In this document: positions 17,469-26,510 of the stretch, piece after piece
How the letters are laid out: each line of letters opens with the position of its first letter
How positions within the stretch are numbered: the stretch's first letter is position 1
Assembly: GCA_947085045.1 (NCBI GenBank)
Contig: CAMTUU010000001.1
Span: 186,001-250,000, forward strand
Length of the DNA: 64,000 nucleotides
Reading direction: 5' to 3'
Source of the DNA: Pseudolysinimonas_A sp947085045
GTDB taxonomy: Bacteria; Actinomycetota; Actinomycetes; Actinomycetales; Microbacteriaceae
The notes under the pieces: model-generated
What the model was told of the DNA's origin: nothing
The model's input: the letters and a program-made list of their open reading frames with translations, nothing else
The model's database searches: none
Made by a program: the position numbers and the translations under genes

Positions 17469-17756
17469 ATGCACAGTCACGGATACGTCGACGACAAGGA
17501 CGCGCTGTTGAAGCGGCTCGCCCGAGCGGAGGGCCAGGTTCGCGGGATCGCACGGATGATCGAGAACGATGCCTACTGCATCGACGTGCTCACCCAACTG
17601 TCGGCGGCAAAGCGCGCTCTCGAATCGGTCGCGCTGTCGCTGCTGGACGATCACCTCACCCATTGCGTCGCCGAGGCCACCGCCCTCGGCGGACCGGTCG
17701 CCGAGGCGAAGTTGCGTGAGGCGAGCGACGCGATCGCTCGGCTCGTGCGTTCCTGA
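17469..17756 (+). CDS. csoR: CsoR-family copper-sensing transcriptional repressor
   Basis: 95 residues from the ATG at 17469 (CGGAGG upstream). The all-helical DUF156 fold is evident: LLKRLARAEGQVRGIARMIE then the Cu(I) ligands Cys37 (AYCIDVL), His62 and Cys66 (DDHLTHCV), spaced as in Mycobacterium CsoR. When Cu(I) binds, the repressor leaves DNA and the operon is expressed. It heads a run of copper genes reaching at least to 20,390 and probably controls its own promoter. Confidence 0.93.
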   Translation: MHSHGYVDDKDALLKRLARAEGQVRGIARMIENDAYCIDVLTQLSAAKRALESVALSLLDDHLTHCVAEATALGGPVAEAKLREASDAIARLVRS

Positions 17757-17790
17757 ACCGCATCCCATCCACCACGAGAGGACTATCCAC

Positions 17791-18153
17791 ATGACAACTT
17801 CCGAAATCCGCGACCTGGGCCTGACCGACGCGAACGCGGGCTGCGCCTGCTGCGCGCCGGGCGGGCATTCTCGCGCCGTCCCGACCGCGACGACAGCCTC
17901 GCGGGACGCCACCGCGCCCTCCTCCGAGGCCGCGGTGGTCGCCGACTACCTCGTCGAGGGCATGACCTGTTCGCACTGCGTGCAGAGTGTCACCGAGGAA
18001 CTGTCCGCGATCGCCGGGGTCGAGAGCGTCAACGTCGACCTGAATGCCGGCGGGATCTCCCGCGTCCGCGTCGCGAGCGCCGCGCCGTTGGGACAGGATG
18101 CGGTGCGCGAGGCGGTCGAGGAGGCCGGGTACGCGCTCGCGCGAGCCTCATGA
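17791..18153 (+). CDS. Heavy-metal-associated (HMA) copper chaperone with Cys-rich N-terminus
   Basis: 120 residues. Residues about 53-120 are an HMA domain with GMTCSHCVQSV, the Cu(I)-binding CxxC. The first 30 residues contain GCACCAPGGH, an extra cysteine motif that could bind copper, joined by an Ala/Thr-rich linker. A 34-base gap separates it from csoR, and its TGA overlaps the ATG of the ATPase (ATGA). It likely passes Cu(I) to the ATPase. Confidence 0.88.
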   Translation: MTTSEIRDLGLTDANAGCACCAPGGHSRAVPTATTASRDATAPSSEAAVVADYLVEGMTCSHCVQSVTEELSAIAGVESVNVDLNAGGISRVRVASAAPLGQDAVREAVEEAGYALARAS

Positions 18154-20390
18154 GCGGGATCGACGTCGAGCTCGAGATCACCGGGATGACCTGCGCCTCC
18201 TGTGCGACGCGGATCGAGCGGAAGCTGAACAAGCTGCCGGGCGTCGAGGCCACCGTGAACTTCGCCACCGAGAAGGCGCGCGTGCGGTCCCTCGACGCGC
18301 CGGTGGAGGAGCTCATCGGTGCGGTCGAGGCGGCCGGCTACGCCGCCACCGTCCCCACTCCGCCGAATCCTGAGAAGACCGCGCCGTCGGCGAAGGATCA
18401 GGAGCTCGCCGGCCTGCGCCGCCGCCTGATCGTCTCGGCGGTGCTCGCCGCACCGGTCGCGGTGCTGTCGATGATCCCGGTGCTGCAGTTCACGAACTGG
18501 CAGTGGCTCGCCCTGACCCTGACCGCCCCGGTGGTCGTCTGGGGGGCGTGGCCCTTCCACCGCGCTGCGGTCGTCAACGCCCGGCACGGGGCGGCCACGA
18601 TGGACACCTTGATCAGCGTGGGAGTGCTGGCGGCGTTCGGCTGGTCGCTATACGCGCTGTTCTTCGGAACGGCCGGGATGCCGGGGATGCGGATGAGCGT
18701 CCAGCTGATCGGCACGCCGCAGGCCGGCGGCCACGAACTCTACCTCGAGGTCGCCGCGATCGTCACCGTGTTCATCCTCGCCGGCCGCTACCTGGAGACC
18801 CGCGCGAAGCGGCAGTCCGGCGAAGCCCTGCGCGCCCTGCTCGAGCTCGGCGCGAAAGACGCCACGGTGCTCCGCGACGGCGTCGAGACCCGCATTCCCG
18901 CCGACCGGCTGGTGCACGGCGACACCGTGCTGGTGCGTCCGGGTGAGAAGATCCCCTCCGACGGGCTGATCCTCGACGGCGCCTCCGCGGTCGACGAGAG
19001 CATGCTCACGGGTGAGTCCATCCCCGTGGAGGTCTCACCCGGGTCTCGGGTGACCGGTGCGACGGTGAACGTGGGCGGCGTCCTCGTCGTGCAGATCACC
19101 CGCACCGGAGCCGACACGGAACTGGCCAGGATGGGACGCCTCGTGGAGGAGGCGCAGACCGGCAAGGCCCAGGTGCAGCGCCTCGCCGACCGGGTCTCCG
19201 CGATCTTCGTGCCCGTCGTGATCGGGCTGGCGTTCGTTGCTTTCGCCGGCTGGCTCATCGCGGGCGCCGGCCTGGAGCTCGCATTCACCGCGGCGGTGAC
19301 GACTCTCATCATCGCCTGCCCGTGCGCGCTCGGGCTCGCCACGCCGACCGCGCTGCTCGTCGGCACCGGTCGCGGCGCGCAGCTGGGGATCCTGATCCGC
19401 GGACCGCAGGTGCTCGAGCAGACCCGGCGCATCGACACCGTCGTGCTCGACAAGACCGGCACCCTGACCACCGGGACGATGACCGTCAGCGGCATCCACC
19501 CGGCCGCCGGCGTCGACCCCGACGAGCTGGTGCGACTCGCCGCCGGCGCGGAGCACGGCTCCGAGCATCCGATCGGTCGCGCCATTGCGCAGGCTGCGCC
19601 CTCCGTGCCGACGGCCGAGGCGTTCACCGCCCACGCCGGCGACGGCGTGCAGGCCATGGTCGACGGTCGCCTCGTCGTCGCGGGTCGCGCCGACTGGCTC
19701 TCGGCAGAGTGGGGCATCGAGGTACCGGACCCGCTCGCGGCGACCATCGCCGCCGAGGAGAGCCACGGCGCGAGTGTCATCGCCGTCGCCTGGGACGGCC
19801 GCCTGCGCGGTGCGATCAGCGTCGCCGACACGGTCAAGCCCACGAGCGCAGAGGCGGTCGTCCGGCTCAAGCGGCTCGGACTGACCCCCGTGCTGCTCAC
19901 CGGCGACAACCCGGGTGCCGCGGAGGCGATCGCCCGACTCGTCGGCATCGACGACGTCCGCCCCCGCATCACGCCCGCGGGGAAACTCGACGCGATCCGG
20001 CAGCTGCAGGCGGACGGCCACGTCGTGGCGATGGTCGGCGACGGGGTCAACGACGCCGCCGCTCTCGCCGCCGCCGACCTCGGCATCGCGATGGGCACCG
20101 GCACGGATGCGGCGATCACCGCCGCCGACCTCACCATCGTCAGCGGGGACCTGCTGCTCGTGCCCGACGCGATCCGGCTCGCCCGCCGCACCCTCGGCAC
20201 CATCAAGGGCAACCTGTTCTGGGCCTTCGGCTACAACGTCGCGGCGATCCCGGTGGCGATGCTCGCGCTGCTCAACCCGATCCTCGCCGGAGCGGCGATG
20301 GCCCTGTCGTCGGTGTTCGTCGTCAGCAACAGCCTCCGATTGCGCCGGTTCCGCACCCTCCCCGCACTCGTCGCGCTCCACCCCGCCTGA
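18150..20390 (+). CDS. copA: Cu(I)-exporting P1B-type ATPase (CopA)
   Basis: 746 residues: one N-terminal HMA domain (GMTCASCATRIE, residues 12-23), eight transmembrane helices, actuator TGES, CPCALG metal site near residue 390, DKTGTLT phosphorylation site near 433, the HP of SEHPIG and hinge GDGVNDAA near 629. CPC with an HMA CxxC defines P1B-1 Cu(I) export. A segment with Met residues (AGMPGMRMSVQ) is in the first periplasmic loop. Translationally coupled to the chaperone and regulated with csoR. Confidence 0.95.
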   Translation: MSGIDVELEITGMTCASCATRIERKLNKLPGVEATVNFATEKARVRSLDAPVEELIGAVEAAGYAATVPTPPNPEKTAPSAKDQELAGLRRRLIVSAVLAAPVAVLSMIPVLQFTNWQWLALTLTAPVVVWGAWPFHRAAVVNARHGAATMDTLISVGVLAAFGWSLYALFFGTAGMPGMRMSVQLIGTPQAGGHELYLEVAAIVTVFILAGRYLETRAKRQSGEALRALLELGAKDATVLRDGVETRIPADRLVHGDTVLVRPGEKIPSDGLILDGASAVDESMLTGESIPVEVSPGSRVTGATVNVGGVLVVQITRTGADTELARMGRLVEEAQTGKAQVQRLADRVSAIFVPVVIGLAFVAFAGWLIAGAGLELAFTAAVTTLIIACPCALGLATPTALLVGTGRGAQLGILIRGPQVLEQTRRIDTVVLDKTGTLTTGTMTVSGIHPAAGVDPDELVRLAAGAEHGSEHPIGRAIAQAAPSVPTAEAFTAHAGDGVQAMVDGRLVVAGRADWLSAEWGIEVPDPLAATIAAEESHGASVIAVAWDGRLRGAISVADTVKPTSAEAVVRLKRLGLTPVLLTGDNPGAAEAIARLVGIDDVRPRITPAGKLDAIRQLQADGHVVAMVGDGVNDAAALAAADLGIAMGTGTDAAITAADLTIVSGDLLLVPDAIRLARRTLGTIKGNLFWAFGYNVAAIPVAMLALLNPILAGAAMALSSVFVVSNSLRLRRFRTLPALVALHPA

Positions 20391-20447
20391 CTGCGGCATC
20401 AGACCCCGAAACCAGCCGTTCCGCCAACACGCGAGGAGCACTACCCG

Positions 20448-21119
20448 ATGGATACCGCTGTAGCGCTCGTCCAGGCGTACCTGCGCATGAACGGCTACTT
20501 CACCGTGGCCGAGTACCCCGTGCTTGAGGTCAACGCGAACGGGCCCGCGCGAACGATGACCGACCTGGACATCCTCGCGATCCGGCTCCACCGTGAACCG
20601 CCCGCATCCGGCGGTGTCACCGTGGCGAATGCCGACCCTGCGTTGGGCGCCGAACTCGGCGCCGCCGACATGATCGTCGGCGAAGTGAAGGAAGGCGCCC
20701 CGCACCCGAATCCCGCCATGCGCGATCCCGCGGTGCTCGAGGCGGCTTTCACCCGGTTCGGATGCTGCCCGGCCGACCTCGCCGCCGACCTCGTGGACGA
20801 GCTCCTCCGCACCGGCCGCGTCGTGGCCCCGGCCGGGCATGTCATCCGCACCGTCGTGTTCGGCAATCCGCAGCACGCCGGCTCCAGCCGAGGATGGCAC
20901 ACCGTCCCGCTGGAGCACATCATCGAGTTCCTCGCCGACACTCTCCGCGCCAATTGGTCCGCGGTCGGTCACACCCAGATCAAGGACGAGGTTCTGGGCC
21001 TTTTCGCCCTGATGGAGAAGTCACGCCGAGCCCTGCCGAGCCGGGGAGGCTCGCCCTCGCGAGCTGTCGAGCACTCGGAGGGACCTTCGACCCGCCTACC
21101 CGCGCGACACGCGGGTTAG
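20448..21119 (+). CDS. Hypothetical protein with PD-(D/E)xK nuclease-like pattern
   Basis: 223 residues, ATG 20448 with GAGGAG upstream. The N-terminal 85 residues give AYLRMNGYFTVAEYPVLE, TMTDLDILAIR and DMIVGEVKEG: the Glu, Asp and Glu-x-Lys spacing resembles the PD-(D/E)xK fold. The middle contains a wHTH-like stretch (PADLAADLVDELLRTG). The rest is unknown. It lies between copA and the DUF6153 gene on the same strand, so it travels with copper genes; a nuclease or nucleic-acid role is inference. The C-terminal 30 residues look disordered. Confidence 0.7.
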   Translation: MDTAVALVQAYLRMNGYFTVAEYPVLEVNANGPARTMTDLDILAIRLHREPPASGGVTVANADPALGAELGAADMIVGEVKEGAPHPNPAMRDPAVLEAAFTRFGCCPADLAADLVDELLRTGRVVAPAGHVIRTVVFGNPQHAGSSRGWHTVPLEHIIEFLADTLRANWSAVGHTQIKDEVLGLFALMEKSRRALPSRGGSPSRAVEHSEGPSTRLPARHAG

Positions 21120-21144
21120 CCTGGGACGTGAGGGACGGAGGCGC

Positions 21145-21585
21145 ATGAACACGATCCGCTCTCTGGCGAGCACCCGCTCGGGTGCCCACCGCACCTTCCT
21201 GACCGTGATGGCGGCGGTCGCGTTGATCGTTGGCCTGCTGGCAATGCACACCCTCAGCACCGGCACCGCCCACGCCGAACCCCACACAACCGTCGCGATC
21301 GCCGACCATGACCAACCCGCGCAAATGGCCGACGCGGGCAACGCGACCGACACGGGGCACTGCCCCGGCGACTGCGGTGGACCCGGCAACATGCCCGATC
21401 ACTCCATGCTGCTGATGATCTGCGCCCTCGCCCTGCTCGCCGCCGTCATCGTCGTCCTCGCGCCCGCACTGCTCGGCGGCCTCGGCCTGAATCCGGGCGT
21501 CAGAGCGCCGCTTCGCGACGCCGCCCGGGCACTGCCCCGGCCGCGCCCGCCTTCCCTGCTCGTTCTGTCCATCAGCCGGACCTGA
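21145..21585 (+). CDS. DUF6153-like membrane protein (second copy)
   Basis: 146 residues; GGAGG precedes the ATG. One N-terminal transmembrane helix (VMAAVALIVGLLAMHTLS), an exported stretch with His, Met and two Cys (CPGDCGGPGNMPDHSMLL), a second helix and a C-terminus ending LLVLSISRT. The exported Cys/His/Met set would suit copper binding, but no function is established. Same layout as the protein at 14,226, so the element carries two relatives on either side of the copper block. Confidence 0.75.
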   Translation: MNTIRSLASTRSGAHRTFLTVMAAVALIVGLLAMHTLSTGTAHAEPHTTVAIADHDQPAQMADAGNATDTGHCPGDCGGPGNMPDHSMLLMICALALLAAVIVVLAPALLGGLGLNPGVRAPLRDAARALPRPRPPSLLVLSISRT

Positions 21586-21683
21586 TTCGCGTCGCCTTCC
21601 CGGGTTCCGCCGGGGGGTTGCTTCGCCCTGCTCGGGCACCGAATCTTCGACCGATCCGACTGACACCAAAGGACACATAGACA

Positions 21684-22298
21684 ATGCGAATTCGCACGAT
21701 CGCGCTGGCTTCCAGCGCCCTCATCACCGCCCTGCTGCTGGCAGGGTGTTCCCCGAACAACGACATGGGCGGGATGCCCGGCATGGACCACGGATCCACG
21801 CCGATGGGCCCATCGCAGAACGCCGGCGACTTCAACTCCGCCGACGAGATGTTCCTGACGATGATGATCCCCCACCACCAGCAGGCCATCGAGATGGCGG
21901 ATCTCGTCCTCGGCAAGGACGGCATCGACCCGCGCGTGACCGACCTCGCCCAGCAGATCAAGGAGGCACAGGGCCCCGAGATCGACACCATGAAATCCTG
22001 GCTGGCGGATTGGGGAATGCCTTACGACGACACCATGTCGGGCGGCATGCCCGGGATGGACCACGGCGACGGCATGATGTCCGACGACGACATGGCCGCG
22101 CTCGAGGCGGCCGACGGTGCCGACGCGACCCGCCTCTTCTTGGAGGGGATGATCGCCCACCACCAGGGCGCCGTGCAGATGGCCCAGTCCGTGATCGACA
22201 ACGGCCAGAACGCGGACGTCGCCGACCTGGCGCAGCAGATCATCGACGGGCAGACCGCCGAGATCGCCGAGATGCAGGAGATCCTCGGCAGCCTGTAA
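21684..22298 (+). CDS. DUF305 copper-associated lipoprotein
   Basis: 204 residues. The signal peptide ends in the lipobox LLLAGCSPN (Cys about 22). Two DUF305 repeats each carry the metal-type motif, MMIPHHQQAIEMAD and MIAHHQGAVQMAQ, separated by a Met/Gly/His/Asp linker (GGMPGMDHGDGMM), and a similar linker precedes the first repeat. DUF305 proteins are frequent in copper-resistance clusters and are thought to bind copper at the cell surface. It lies just upstream of the multicopper oxidase. Confidence 0.9.
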   Translation: MRIRTIALASSALITALLLAGCSPNNDMGGMPGMDHGSTPMGPSQNAGDFNSADEMFLTMMIPHHQQAIEMADLVLGKDGIDPRVTDLAQQIKEAQGPEIDTMKSWLADWGMPYDDTMSGGMPGMDHGDGMMSDDDMAALEAADGADATRLFLEGMIAHHQGAVQMAQSVIDNGQNADVADLAQQIIDGQTAEIAEMQEILGSL

Positions 22299-22306
22299 CC
22301 CGCCCA

Positions 22307-22340
22307 CGGGTGGGAGTCCGCGCGACGCGGCTCCCACCCG
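22307..22340 (+). terminator. Long GC-rich hairpin after the DUF305 gene
   Basis: A 16-base arm starting CGGGTGGGAG pairs with the arm ending CTCCCACCCG around a three-base loop, with one or two mismatches. It begins nine bases after the DUF305 stop. No T-run follows, so it may attenuate rather than fully stop transcription into the multicopper oxidase gene. Confidence 0.6.
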
Positions 22341-22401
22341 CACACCCCCGTGTCGATGACCCTGTGCCGATGACATTCCGAACCCCGGATTGGACAGCCC
22401 C

Positions 22402-23895
22402 ATGAAGATCCCTCCCGACCCGCAGCTGACCCGACGCGGGTTCCTCGCGGTCGGCACCGGCGTCATCGCCGCCGTGGCACTGGCCTCCTGCACGACCCCG
22501 CCGCAGTTCGTCAGCCCATCCGGAGCTCCAGTGCGACAGGCGGAACTCGCCCGCGGCGGAACCGGCCGGATCGTGAGCGTCGACCTCACCGCCGCCCCGA
22601 CCCAGCTCGACCTCGCCGGCACCACCGCGAACACCTGGAGCTACGGCCCCGTCCCGGCGCCGACGATCCGGCTCGGGACCGGCGACACCCTGCGCGCGCG
22701 GCTGCGCAACGAACTGCCGACCGACACGTCCGTGCACTGGCACGGTCTCGCGCTGCGCAACGACATGGACGGGGTCCCCGGCGCAACTCAGTCACCGGTC
22801 GCGGCGGGAACGGATCTCACCTACGAGTTCGTCGCCGCGCACCCGGGCACCTACTGGTTCCACCCCCACGTCGGAGCGCAGCTGGATCGCGGCCTGTATG
22901 GGGCGCTCATCGTCGAGGACCCCGATGAGCCGCTGGTCTACGACGAGGAATGGGTGGTGATCCTCGACGACTGGCTCGACGGGGTGACGGGAACCCCTGA
23001 CGAGGTGCTCGACGAGCTCAGCGGCGGGATGGGCGGGATGATGGGCGGCGACGGCGGGCACATGATGATGGGTGCCCGATCGGAACTGCTCGGCGGCGAC
23101 GCCGGCGACGTCGCCTACCCCTTCTTCCTGGTGAACGGTCGCCCGCCCGCCGACCCGGAGACGTACTCCTCGGCGCCCGGCAGACGGGTGCGGATCAGGT
23201 TCATCAACGCGGGCAGCGACACCGCGTTCCGGGTCGCCCTCGGCGGGCATCGCTTCACGATCACGCACAGCGACGGCTTCCCGGTCGCCCCGGTCGACGC
23301 CGACGCGATCCTGATCGGCATGGGCGAACGCTACGACGCCGTGGTCACCCTCGGCGACGGGGTGTTCCCGCTCGTCGCCGCCGCCGAGGGCAAGGGCGAC
23401 GCCGGGTTCGCGATCGTGCGGACCGGATCGGGCGACGCGCCGCGCGGCCGGCGCACCATCCCGGAACTGGACCGGAACGTCCTGACCGCCCGCCGGCTCA
23501 CCGCCGACCCGAGCGTCGTACTGCCCACTCGCACCGTGGACCGTGAACTCACGGCGACACTGTCCGGGTCGATGATGGCCTACGACTGGGCGATCAACGG
23601 TCGCCGGTTCGACCCCGCGAACCCGCTGGCCGGGGCCCTCGAAGTGAACCAGGGCGAACGGGTGCGACTGCTCATCCAGAACACCACCCGGATGTGGCAC
23701 CCGTTCCACCTGCACGGCCACACCTACCAGCAAGCCGGGTCGGGGCCGCGCAAAGACACCTCGATCGTCCTCCCCGGCACATCGCTGACCGTGGAGTTCG
23801 ACGCCGACAACCCGGGACTGTGGGCGGCGCACTGCCACAACATCTACCACGCCGAAGCCGGGATGATGACCATCCTCGGCTACCGGGCCACCTGA
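22402..23895 (+). CDS. Tat-exported multicopper oxidase (CueO/laccase-like)
   Basis: 497 residues from the ATG at 22402. The signal has twin arginine TRRGFLAVGTG and a lipobox-like ALASC, so it is probably a Tat lipoprotein. Copper ligands are intact: HWHGL (about residue 112), HPHVG (about 154), HPFHLHGH (about 433) and AHCHNIYHAEAGM (about 476) with the type 1 Cys and axial Met. A Met-rich insertion (GGMGGMMGG, HMMMG, residues about 209-228) resembles the CueO copper-binding region. It oxidises Cu(I) to the less toxic Cu(II) outside the membrane. Confidence 0.93.
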   Translation: MKIPPDPQLTRRGFLAVGTGVIAAVALASCTTPPQFVSPSGAPVRQAELARGGTGRIVSVDLTAAPTQLDLAGTTANTWSYGPVPAPTIRLGTGDTLRARLRNELPTDTSVHWHGLALRNDMDGVPGATQSPVAAGTDLTYEFVAAHPGTYWFHPHVGAQLDRGLYGALIVEDPDEPLVYDEEWVVILDDWLDGVTGTPDEVLDELSGGMGGMMGGDGGHMMMGARSELLGGDAGDVAYPFFLVNGRPPADPETYSSAPGRRVRIRFINAGSDTAFRVALGGHRFTITHSDGFPVAPVDADAILIGMGERYDAVVTLGDGVFPLVAAAEGKGDAGFAIVRTGSGDAPRGRRTIPELDRNVLTARRLTADPSVVLPTRTVDRELTATLSGSMMAYDWAINGRRFDPANPLAGALEVNQGERVRLLIQNTTRMWHPFHLHGHTYQQAGSGPRKDTSIVLPGTSLTVEFDADNPGLWAAHCHNIYHAEAGMMTILGYRAT

Positions 23896-23919
23896 CAACC
23901 CAGCAGGAAGAAGCACACC

Positions 23920-26472
23920 ATGAACACACGAACCATCGTCCTGGAAGTGTCCGGCGTCCAATGGGCGTCATCGAAGTCGGTCGTGGAAGCGACCCTCCTC
24001 CGGCAACCCGGCGTCACCGCCGTTGAGGCGAACCCGGTCGCCCAGACCGCGAACGTCTCCTACGACCCGGAGGTCACCTCCCAGGCGCACCTGCGCCAGT
24101 GGATCATCGACTGCGGCTACCACTGCGCGGGACAGTCCGTCCCCCACCACATCTGCGACCCCGCCCACGACCCCCACGCGATGTCGCACGCCACCCACGA
24201 GCAGCACGCGGCGCACGACGCCCACCCGCACACCCCCGAACCGCCGACCCACGATCATCACGACCACGCTCCGATGCCCGGACACGAAGGGATGTCAGCG
24301 CACGAAGGGATGCCAGAGCACGAGGCGATGCCCGGGCACGAGACGATGCCCGCACACGCCGAACACGCGGGTCATGACAACCACCCCGGGCACGACGCCA
24401 CACCCGCCCGCAGCGCGCAGGACGTCATGGGTCACGGCGGTGGGCATGCGGGCATGTCGATGGCATCGATGATCCGCGACATGCGCAACCGATTCCTGGT
24501 CGCGTTGATCCTGTCGATCCCGATCACCCTGTTCTCGCCGATCGGCCGAGAGGTGTTCGGGTTCACCGTGCCCGCCCCGTTCGGACTGCGCGACGACGTG
24601 TTCGCGCTGATCCTGTCGCTGCCAGTGATCTTCTACGCCGCCTGGATCTTCTTCGACGGCGCCTTCCGCGCCATCCGCGCCCGCACCCTCGACATGATGG
24701 TGCTCGTCGCGGTCGGCGTCGGCGCCGGCTGGGTCTACAGCCTGATCGTCACGCTCACCGGCGGCGGCGAGGTGTTCTACGAAGCCGCGACCGTGCTCGC
24801 CACGTTCGTGCTGCTCGGCCACTGGGTGGAGATGCGCGCCCGCGGCGGCGCGAACGACGCGATCCGCCGCCTGCTGGAACTCGCACCCGCCCGCGCCGTC
24901 GTCATCCGCGACGGGCAGGAACTCGAAGTGCCCACCTCCGAGGTCATCCCCGGGGACCTCATGCTCGTGCGCCCCGGCGCGAAGGTCCCCACCGACGGGG
25001 AGGTCGAGGACGGAGAATCCGAGATCGACGAATCCATGGTCACCGGCGAGAGCATGCCGGTGGAGAAGGTCCCCGGCTCTTCCGTGATCGGTGCGACCGT
25101 GAACACCACCGGCACCCTCCGCGTGCGCGCGACGAAGGTCGGCGCCGACACCGCGCTCGCGCAGATCGTGAAGCTCGTGCAGGAGGCGCAGAACTCCAAA
25201 GCCCCCGGGCAGCGCCTCGCCGACCGCGCCGCATTCTGGCTCGTCCTGGTCGCCTTGGTCGGCGGCAGCCTGACCTTCCTGGTCTGGTGGCTGACCGGCG
25301 CACCCCTGCCCACCGCCATCCTGTTCGCCATCACCGTCGTCGTCATCACCTGCCCCGACGCGCTCGGCCTGGCCACCCCGACCGCGATCATGGTCGGCAC
25401 CGGCCTCGGCGCGAAACGAGGCGTGCTGTTCAAGAACGCCGCCGGAATCGAGACCGCCGCCCACATCGACACCGTCGTGCTGGACAAGACCGGCACCCTC
25501 ACCAAGGGCGAACCCGAGGTCACTGACTACCTGCCCGTCGGAGTCGACGACCTGGAACTGCTGTCCCTCGCGGCTGCCGTCGAACGCGAGTCGGAGCATC
25601 CGCTCGCCCAGGCGATCGTCGCCTACGCCGACGCCCGGAAGATCCCCCGCCGCACCGCGTCCGCGTTCCGCAACGTCGCCGGCAAAGGCGCGATCGCCAC
25701 CGTCGACGGCCGGCAGGTGGTGCTCGGCAACCTCCGCCTGATGACCCAGGAGGGCATCGACATCACCTCCGTCGAAGCCGCCCAGAGGTCGCTCGCCGAG
25801 AGCGGCCGCACCGCGATCATGTTCGCGGTCGACGGGAAGGTCGCCGGAGTCATCGGACTCGCCGACGCACCCCGCGACACCGCGAAGGCGGCGATCGACG
25901 CCCTCCACGAGACCGGCATCGAAGTCGTCATGCTCACCGGCGACAACGAACCCACCGCGCGGCGCATCGCCTCGCTGCTCGGGATCGACACCGTGATCGC
26001 CGAAGTACTGCCCGAGGACAAATCCGCGAAGATCGCCGAACTGCAACAGACCGGCAAGAAGGTCGCGATGGTCGGCGACGGCGTCAACGACGCACCAGCC
26101 CTCGCCCAAGCCGACCTCGGCATCGCGATCGGCGCCGGCACCGACGTCGCTATCGAGACGGCTGACGTCGTGCTGATGCGCTCCGACCCGCTCGACGTGC
26201 CGATCGCCCTGCGGATCGGCAAAGGCACGCTGCGGAAGATGCGGCAGAACCTCGGCTGGGCCATCGGCTACAACGCCATCGCGCTGCCCATCGCCGCCGG
26301 AGTGTTCGTCCCCGCCTTCGGGATCATGCTCACCCCCGAGATCGCCGCGATCAGCATGTCCGGCTCGTCCGTCATCGTGGCCGTCAACGCCCTCCTGCTC
26401 AAGAGGCTGCGACTTCCCGCCCCGGCCGAGCCCGCCCCCGAGCGCAGCCCCGAACTCGCACCCGCCTCATGA
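23920..26472 (+). CDS. P1B-type heavy-metal ATPase, CopB-like, with CPD motif and His/Met-rich linker
   Basis: 850 residues. Residues 1-65 keep an HMA-like fold but have WASS where CxxC should be. Residues about 72-182 form a linker very rich in His, Met and Asp with repeats such as GHEGM, EHEAM, GHETM. The ATPase core has TGES, DKTGTLTKG (Asp about 522) and GDGVNDAP (about 720). The transmembrane-6 motif is CPDALG at Cys478 instead of CPC or CPH. A copper ATPase is likely from context, but the ligand set and hence the ion (Cu(II), Cu(I) or other) is uncertain. First gene of a run that continues into carbon metabolism. Confidence 0.9.
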   Translation: MNTRTIVLEVSGVQWASSKSVVEATLLRQPGVTAVEANPVAQTANVSYDPEVTSQAHLRQWIIDCGYHCAGQSVPHHICDPAHDPHAMSHATHEQHAAHDAHPHTPEPPTHDHHDHAPMPGHEGMSAHEGMPEHEAMPGHETMPAHAEHAGHDNHPGHDATPARSAQDVMGHGGGHAGMSMASMIRDMRNRFLVALILSIPITLFSPIGREVFGFTVPAPFGLRDDVFALILSLPVIFYAAWIFFDGAFRAIRARTLDMMVLVAVGVGAGWVYSLIVTLTGGGEVFYEAATVLATFVLLGHWVEMRARGGANDAIRRLLELAPARAVVIRDGQELEVPTSEVIPGDLMLVRPGAKVPTDGEVEDGESEIDESMVTGESMPVEKVPGSSVIGATVNTTGTLRVRATKVGADTALAQIVKLVQEAQNSKAPGQRLADRAAFWLVLVALVGGSLTFLVWWLTGAPLPTAILFAITVVVITCPDALGLATPTAIMVGTGLGAKRGVLFKNAAGIETAAHIDTVVLDKTGTLTKGEPEVTDYLPVGVDDLELLSLAAAVERESEHPLAQAIVAYADARKIPRRTASAFRNVAGKGAIATVDGRQVVLGNLRLMTQEGIDITSVEAAQRSLAESGRTAIMFAVDGKVAGVIGLADAPRDTAKAAIDALHETGIEVVMLTGDNEPTARRIASLLGIDTVIAEVLPEDKSAKIAELQQTGKKVAMVGDGVNDAPALAQADLGIAIGAGTDVAIETADVVLMRSDPLDVPIALRIGKGTLRKMRQNLGWAIGYNAIALPIAAGVFVPAFGIMLTPEIAAISMSGSSVIVAVNALLLKRLRLPAPAEPAPERSPELAPAS

Positions 26473-26510
26473 CGCCCTCAGGCGCCGCCCTCGACGAAGG
26501 ACACGAACCG

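Noticed and set aside
22307..22340. Riboswitch or attenuator before the multicopper oxidase
   Set aside because: It is a simple long hairpin without a conserved ligand-pocket pattern; kept only as a terminator-like element.
24295..26109. 604-residue open frame opposite the CPD ATPase
   Set aside because: Antisense with Gly/Asp/Val runs; the sense strand has all ATPase motifs.
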